Of a stretch of DNA of 10,109 nt, positions 6,724 through 10,109 are shown one piece after another. Source of the DNA: Verrucomicrobia bacterium 12-59-8 (GTDB lineage Bacteria > Verrucomicrobiota > Verrucomicrobiae > Verrucomicrobiales > Verrucomicrobiaceae); NCBI GenBank assembly GCA_002279765.1, contig NCCR01000148.1, positions 1-10,109 on the forward strand, given 5' to 3'. A model generated the notes under the pieces. That model was not told the origin of the DNA. It saw only the letters and a program-made list of their open reading frames with translations, and ran no database searches. The translations under genes and the position numbers were made by a program. Each line of letters starts with the position of its first letter. Within the stretch, counting starts at the first letter, position 1.

Positions 6724-6762
6724 TTCCCACCTCTCGCCGCGCTTTCGTATGTCCGCGCCCGC

Positions 6763-7647
6763 TCACCCCGCCGCCTGAGGCCCCGCATTCAGATCTAGCC
6801 CCAGCTTCTTCAGCTCCCACTCCTGCGCTGGCCAGTCGATCTCCGCCGTCCTGCCCACGGGTTTTTCGTTCGCGAAGATGCCGGCGGACAGCGCGCGTAT
6901 GCGGCGGTGCGTGGCGTGTTTGTCCACCAGCGGCATGCCCTGCTTTTTCGCCGCAGGGTTCAGCGCCGCCTGCTCCTCCTCCTGCCACACCGTCGCCAGT
7001 TGGTGCAGCGCCACGATGCGGTACCAGTGCCACGGCTGCTCGCACACCACGTTCTCGCGGCACCAGCGCCAGTTCGCAAAACGCTCCAGCTCGGCCGGGC
7101 GCACCAGGAAGCAGCGCACGCACTTGCGCCGCACCACCTGGCGGTCCTCGCACGTCATCGCAAACAGCCACGTCTCCCGCGCAAACGGCGTGATCGCCAG
7201 ATGTCCCGCGATGTGGTTGTACGCATCATTGAGCACCTCAAACCCCAGCGTGCCCTCGGTGCGCAGCACCGGCTTCCTCAGCGTCGTGATCTCCGCCAGC
7301 TCACGCACGATCTTCCGCGCCGCCGGATTGTCATACAGATCATTCACCGTCGTGCTCGGCATCAGATTGCGGAACACCAGCACAAACTTGTCCGACCCCG
7401 GCACCGGCGTGAGGAAGTGCGCCTGAAACAGCACATCGTCCGAGTCCCCGCGCCGCAGCCGGTCCAGCGCATTCAGATGCTTGCGGAAGAGCAGGAACCA
7501 GCTCGCGCCAAAGCCAAGCAGGAAGCCGATGAACTTCCCCGTGATCTCCGGCACCACGCGGTTCCAGTCCAGATTCCGCAGCCAGTCTGCCACCTGCTGG
7601 GCGTTCAAACTACCGGCCCATTGGATGAATTGATCGTAGAGATTCAT
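6763..7647 (-). CDS. Hypothetical single-pass membrane protein
   Basis: I do not recognise this 294-residue protein. Its base composition and codon use match the neighbours. Residues 1-33 are a short hydrophilic lead with aromatic and Trp residues. One hydrophobic helix spans about 37-54 (TGKFIGFLLGFGASWFLLF), followed by RKHLNALDRLRRGD, whose basic charge suggests the rest lies in the cytoplasm. The soluble part (~60-294) is a mixed alpha/beta-looking domain with five cysteines at 166, 176, 179, 196 and 202, a Trp-rich stretch (193-208) and an acidic/Lys region near the end. C176 and C179 form a CxxC, which hints at a metal or redox role, but this is weak. The start at 7647 is the first ATG of the frame, with no clear ribosome site. 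It stands alone on its strand, convergent with the pseudokinase gene and divergent from the lipoprotein gene. Confidence 0.75.
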   Translation of the reverse strand: MNLYDQFIQWAGSLNAQQVADWLRNLDWNRVVPEITGKFIGFLLGFGASWFLLFRKHLNALDRLRRGDSDDVLFQAHFLTPVPGSDKFVLVFRNLMPSTTVNDLYDNPAARKIVRELAEITTLRKPVLRTEGTLGFEVLNDAYNHIAGHLAITPFARETWLFAMTCEDRQVVRRKCVRCFLVRPAELERFANWRWCRENVVCEQPWHWYRIVALHQLATVWQEEEQAALNPAAKKQGMPLVDKHATHRRIRALSAGIFANEKPVGRTAEIDWPAQEWELKKLGLDLNAGPQAAG

Positions 7648-7812
7648 GAAGAGGAAGTGCGGGGTGCGAAGAGGGCGGAGGCTAGAGGCAAAACCTCCGT
7701 TGGCAAGGCATGAACACGCACATCAAATCCACCACACCTTGAAGGTCAGGGGATCGAAATAACCGGCGGCAAACCATGGACATGCCCGTGCCCGGAGCTA
7801 ATCTGATGCCAC
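7648..7812. other. Divergent intergenic region, no clear signal
   Basis: This 165-bp gap separates the starts of two divergent genes and must contain their promoters. I found no convincing -35/-10 pair on either strand. A weak inverted repeat GGAGG...CCTCC lies near 7677-7698. GGAG at 7794-7797 precedes the plus-strand start at 7813 by 15 bases, too far for a strong ribosome site. Confidence 0.4.
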
Positions 7813-8562
7813 ATGCGCGCCGCGATTTCATTCCTCCCCCTTCTGCTGCTGGCAGCCTGCCTCAGCACAGCCCGCGCGCAGGACAAACCGCTCGATGCCC
7901 AAGCCGCCCAAGCCGCCTTCGACACCGCCGACCACGCCCTCAATGCAGCCTGGGCCGCCGCCAAGCAGAAGCTCACCGAAGCCGAATTCAACAAGCTCAA
8001 AGAAGACCAGCGCGCCTGGGTGGAGTACCGCGACTACCTCGCACGCTCGCCCATGTACACCGGTGTCAGTGCCGGTGCCCAGGGCGAGCTCCCGCTCGAT
8101 TCCCCCGCCTATCTGGAAGCCGCCGCCGGTCTGGAAGACATGCGCACCGCGTGGCTCCAAGGCCTGCTCCACGACTGGAAAGAAGAAACCCTCACCGGCT
8201 ATTGGACCGACAGCTACGGCGGCAGCATCGAGATCGTCCAGCAGGAGGGTCATCTATACTTCATCATCCAGTGCGTGCGCGGCCCCACCTCCCACGTCGG
8301 CGGCCTGTCAGGCACCGCAGCATGGAATACCAGCATCGGCTGGTACAGCGACAAAGGCGTGGAAAAAGACAAGACCGACGAGACCAATCTCAGCTTCATC
8401 CACCGCGACAAAAAGCTCGACATCACCGGCGCCAACACCAGCTACTACCACGGCGTCCGCGCCTACTTTGACGGCAGCTACGTCAGAGTGAAATCCCTGG
8501 ACGCCAAAGCGCAGGCAAAGATTGTCAAAGCCGCGAAATCAGGCGAACTGCCGGAAGAGTAA
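7813..8562 (+). CDS. Exported protein with LprI-like (DUF1311) domain
   Basis: A 249-residue exported protein. Residues 1-22 are a signal peptide ([16 protein letters not shown]...). LAAC at 13-16 fits a lipobox with Cys16, so it may be a lipoprotein; a signal peptidase I cut after ARA (20-22) is the alternative. Residues ~37-118 resemble the lysozyme-inhibitor LprI N-terminal domain (DUF1311): [12 protein letters not shown] (43-54), then [11 protein letters not shown] (64-74), the family's QRAWxxYRD hallmark. Residues ~125-228 form a second domain rich in Gly, Tyr and beta-prone stretches ([16 protein letters not shown] at 127-142), which I do not recognise. Family members are linked to lysozyme inhibition at the cell surface, but many DUF1311 proteins are uncharacterised, so that function is only suggested. 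Only one internal Cys is left (C154), unlike members with several disulfides. The next gene starts 20 bp downstream, so the two are probably cotranscribed. Confidence 0.85.
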   Translation: MRAAISFLPLLLLAACLSTARAQDKPLDAQAAQAAFDTADHALNAAWAAAKQKLTEAEFNKLKEDQRAWVEYRDYLARSPMYTGVSAGAQGELPLDSPAYLEAAAGLEDMRTAWLQGLLHDWKEETLTGYWTDSYGGSIEIVQQEGHLYFIIQCVRGPTSHVGGLSGTAAWNTSIGWYSDKGVEKDKTDETNLSFIHRDKKLDITGANTSYYHGVRAYFDGSYVRVKSLDAKAQAKIVKAAKSGELPEE

Positions 8563-8582
8563 ACCCCACCCACGAACTTATC

Positions 8583-8888
8583 ATGCACGCCGCCGGCCCC
8601 AAAAACCCGCTCCATGGCATCACGCTTCAGGTGATGGTCACGCAGCTCGTCGAACACTACGGCTGGGAGATGCTCGGCCGCATGATCCCCATCAACTGCT
8701 TCAACTGGCAGCCCAGCATCAAGTCCAGCCTCGTCTTCCTCCGCCGCACCCCCTGGGCCCGCGACAAAGTCGAAGCCCTCTACCTCGACTCCCTGCCAGA
8801 CATGCAGCCCGAGTCCCAGCTCCCGCCACAAGCCGAAAGCGAAGCTCCCCCAGCCCCCACCGCTCCCCAAGACGCAGAGGTCTCCTGA
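8583..8888 (+). CDS. VF530 family small DNA-binding protein (DUF2132)
   Basis: A 101-residue protein whose residues 5-68 match the VF530 family closely: [10 protein letters not shown] (7-16), [11 protein letters not shown] (22-32), IPINCF (35-40), [17 protein letters not shown] (44-60) and KVEALYL (62-68). The family is named after a Vibrio fischeri protein of solved structure and is described as DNA-binding; its cellular role is unclear. Here the core is followed by a Pro/Ala/Glu/Gln-rich tail (69-101), longer than the compact core and probably disordered. The start at 8583 sits 20 bp after the previous stop, with no strong ribosome site, consistent with reading from the upstream gene's transcript. 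Codon use is like its neighbours. Confidence 0.9.
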   Translation: MHAAGPKNPLHGITLQVMVTQLVEHYGWEMLGRMIPINCFNWQPSIKSSLVFLRRTPWARDKVEALYLDSLPDMQPESQLPPQAESEAPPAPTAPQDAEVS

Positions 8889-8912
8889 TACACGGTCTGG
8901 TGCAGGATCGAC

Positions 8913-9023
8913 ACTTCAAAAATCAACAATCCTTGTTCATCAATCGTCAATCGCGCCCAGACAGGACGCCCTGCCGCCAGAAGATTGACGATTGTCGAGC
9001 CATCGAATTTTGATTTTAGAAGT
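8913..9023. repeat. 111-bp imperfect inverted-repeat element
   Basis: Two arms of about 40 bp face each other. The inner part is a perfect 12-bp pair: CAATCGTCAATC (8941-8952) and GATTGACGATTG (8983-8994). The outer part matches at 12 of 13 positions: ACTTCAAAAATCA (8913-8925) and TGATTTTAGAAGT (9011-9023). The 14-18 bp between inner and outer parts has diverged. The spacer (8953-8982) holds a small CAGG/CCTG hairpin, and AACAA/TTGTT (8925-8937) folds locally. It is AT-richer than its surroundings. It lies between convergent genes and codes for nothing convincing. Confidence 0.75.
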
Positions 9024-9117
9024 TCCAAACCACAGGCGCACGCAAGCGCATGAATGATGTCACCCTGTGCCGCGACCTCCCGCCAACTTGAGCCGAGCTT
9101 GCGAGACAAGCGAAGCC

Positions 9118-9143
9118 AAACTTGAAACTTTAAACTTGAAACT
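9118..9143. repeat. 14-bp tandem repeat AAACTTGAAACTTT
   Basis: AAACTTGAAACTTT (9118-9131) is followed directly by AAACTTGAAACTGC (9132-9145), so 12 of 14 bases repeat. It sits about 40 bp after the end of the minus-strand ABC ATPase gene. The rest of the gap, 9024-9117, shows nothing I recognise. Confidence 0.7.
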
Positions 9144-9181
9144 GCGCTCCTGAAACGAGCCCGCGTAAAACCTACCCCGAG

Positions 9182-9934
9182 TCACAGCCTTTCCACATGC
9201 TGCAAATGCTCCGGCGGCGGATGCTCCGCATCCACATCATGCACCTCCACCACCCGCCCATCGTCCATGCTCGCGATGCGGTTCGCGTGGTGAAAAATGC
9301 GATTGTCATGCGTCACGATCAGCACCGCGCGGTCCTTGCCACGCGCCACGTGTTCAAACAGCTCCATCACCACATGGCCGTTCTTCGCATCCAGCGCCGC
9401 CGTCGGTTCATCGCAGATGATCAGTTGCGGCTCATGCACCAGCGCCCGCGCGATCGCCACGCGCTGCTGCTGCCCGCCGGATAGCTGCGCGGGCCGGTGT
9501 TTGCAGCGGTCCCCCAGCCCCACCTGATCCAGCACCTCCCGCGCCCGCTTCTCCGCCTTCGCCGCCCCCATGCCCTGGATCAGCAGCGGCACGCTCACAT
9601 TCTCCGCGCAGGTCAGCGTCGGGATCAGATTGAACGACTGGAAGATGAACCCGATCTGCTGAGAGCGAAACCGCGTGATCGCCGCCGTGGACATCTGGCG
9701 CAGATCATGCCCCATCACCATCAGCTCCCCCGCATCCGCCCGCAGCGTCCCCGCGATGATGCTGATCAGCGTCGTCTTGCCGCAGCCCGAAGGCCCCACC
9801 AGCATCGTGATGTCCCCCCGCCGCACCTCCAGATCGATCTCCTTCAGCACCTGCAGCCGCGAGCCCCCATCGCCAAAGCTTTTGGAAATGCCCTTCACAT
9901 GCGCCGCAAGCTGGCTGTTGTCACCCTTGTTCAT
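9182..9934 (-). CDS. ABC transporter ATP-binding protein, LolD/MacB/DevA export type
   Basis: A 250-residue ABC ATPase with every key motif: Walker A GPSGCGKT (47-54), Q-loop FIFQSFNLIP with Q99, signature LSGGQQQRVAIARAL (151-165), Walker B LIICDE (171-176), D-loop ALD (180-182) and switch H209 in VTHDNRI. The FIFQxFNLIPTLT and DEPTAALD patterns place it with ATPases of mechanotransmission-type systems (MacB, LolD, DevA), which pull lipoproteins, lipids or drugs from the inner membrane rather than import solutes. VTHDNRI is closest to DevA-like members. The last 20 residues (VDAEHPPPEHLQHVERL) are His/Pro-rich, an unusual tail. The frame is open 16 codons further up, but the start MNKGDNSQ is chosen because the extension is Arg-rich and unlike the family. 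No FtsX-like permease or membrane fusion protein follows it, and none is visible before the window edge. Confidence 0.9.
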   Translation of the reverse strand: MNKGDNSQLAAHVKGISKSFGDGGSRLQVLKEIDLEVRRGDITMLVGPSGCGKTTLISIIAGTLRADAGELMVMGHDLRQMSTAAITRFRSQQIGFIFQSFNLIPTLTCAENVSVPLLIQGMGAAKAEKRAREVLDQVGLGDRCKHRPAQLSGGQQQRVAIARALVHEPQLIICDEPTAALDAKNGHVVMELFEHVARGKDRAVLIVTHDNRIFHHANRIASMDDGRVVEVHDVDAEHPPPEHLQHVERL

Positions 9935-9998
9935 TCGTTTGGAAAATCCTACGCCGTCCCGATGCCTGCGGTTGCCCGCCACTTCAAGTCAGGACTGC

Positions 9999-10109
9999 AT
10001 GGGAGCATCCACGGCATCGGAGTTTCCCTTCGCGGCGACGCAGCCCGCCCCCGTTGCCCCTCATCCAAAGCGTTTTCAAAACAGATTTCCAGAAAGCGGC
10101 GCTTGGAGG
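9999..10109 (+). CDS. Possible 5' end of an unidentified gene, cut by window edge
   Basis: An ATG at 9999 opens a frame that stays open for 37 codons to the window end (MGASTASEFPFAATQPAP..., ending ...FPESGAWR). AGGA at 9991-9994 lies 4 bases before the ATG, a better ribosome site than most genes here have. It would be divergent from the ABC ATPase, 64 bp from its start. The fragment is too short to identify. Two minus-strand frames are also open from the right edge, to about 9984 and about 9954, so an upstream gene ending there remains possible. Confidence 0.35.
   Translation, partial: MGASTASEFPFAATQPAPVAPHPKRFQNRFPESGAWR

Noticed and set aside
5994..6788. 264-codon minus-strand frame across the repeats
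   Set aside because: It runs through the tandem repeats and antisense to the Pro-rich linker, and its product is low complexity.
8780..9109. 109-codon minus-strand frame across the VF530 gene end and the inverted-repeat element
   Set aside because: Part of it looks protein-like (LTIDEQGLLIFEV), but that part is a translation of the repeat arm, and the end is antisense to the VF530 tail. A real small gene is not excluded but is not supported.

Overview
The window looks like chromosomal DNA of a high-GC, Gram-negative bacterium, most likely in the Verrucomicrobiota (Prosthecobacter/Verrucomicrobium relatives). Gram-negative envelope: there is an intact lpxD for lipid A synthesis. The phylum assignment is an inference. 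It rests on the GC-rich, Pro/Ala-biased proteins and on GGCGG-rich hairpin repeats after genes, which I recall from that group but could not check. No rRNA, tRNA, insertion sequence, phage gene or CRISPR array is visible.

Layout, left to right. Positions 1-174 are palindromic repeats after lpxD. From 175 to 5133 all genes run on the minus strand. Read in their own direction they are potA, potB and potC (three ABC importer subunits joined by 4-bp ATGA overlaps, with no substrate-binding protein), then a ~150-bp gap, then a membrane fatty acid desaturase, then lpxD 31 bp behind it. The potABC genes would form an inner-membrane importer, probably for polyamines. The desaturase and lpxD both shape membrane lipids (acyl chains and lipid A) and may share a transcript.

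Divergent from potA, with only 66-87 bp between the starts, is a 410-aa kinase-fold protein. It has lost the usual catalytic residues and ends in a proline-rich linker and one C-terminal membrane helix: a predicted membrane-tethered pseudokinase. It is followed by a 309-bp gap with 38-bp tandem repeats, hairpins and a second repeat block.

Next come a minus-strand 294-aa single-pass membrane protein of unknown function and, divergent from it, a plus-strand pair: an exported LprI-like (DUF1311) protein and a VF530-family small DNA-binding protein. The gap after this pair holds an imperfect 111-bp inverted repeat and a 14-bp tandem repeat. The last complete gene, on the minus strand, is an ABC ATPase of the LolD/MacB/DevA export type with no permease beside it in the window. 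A possible start of another plus-strand gene lies at the right edge.

The most interesting signals are the degenerate tail-anchored kinase facing a transporter operon that lacks its binding protein, and the families of structured repeats, which sit almost only at the 3' ends of genes. I see no clear new defence or mobile system.
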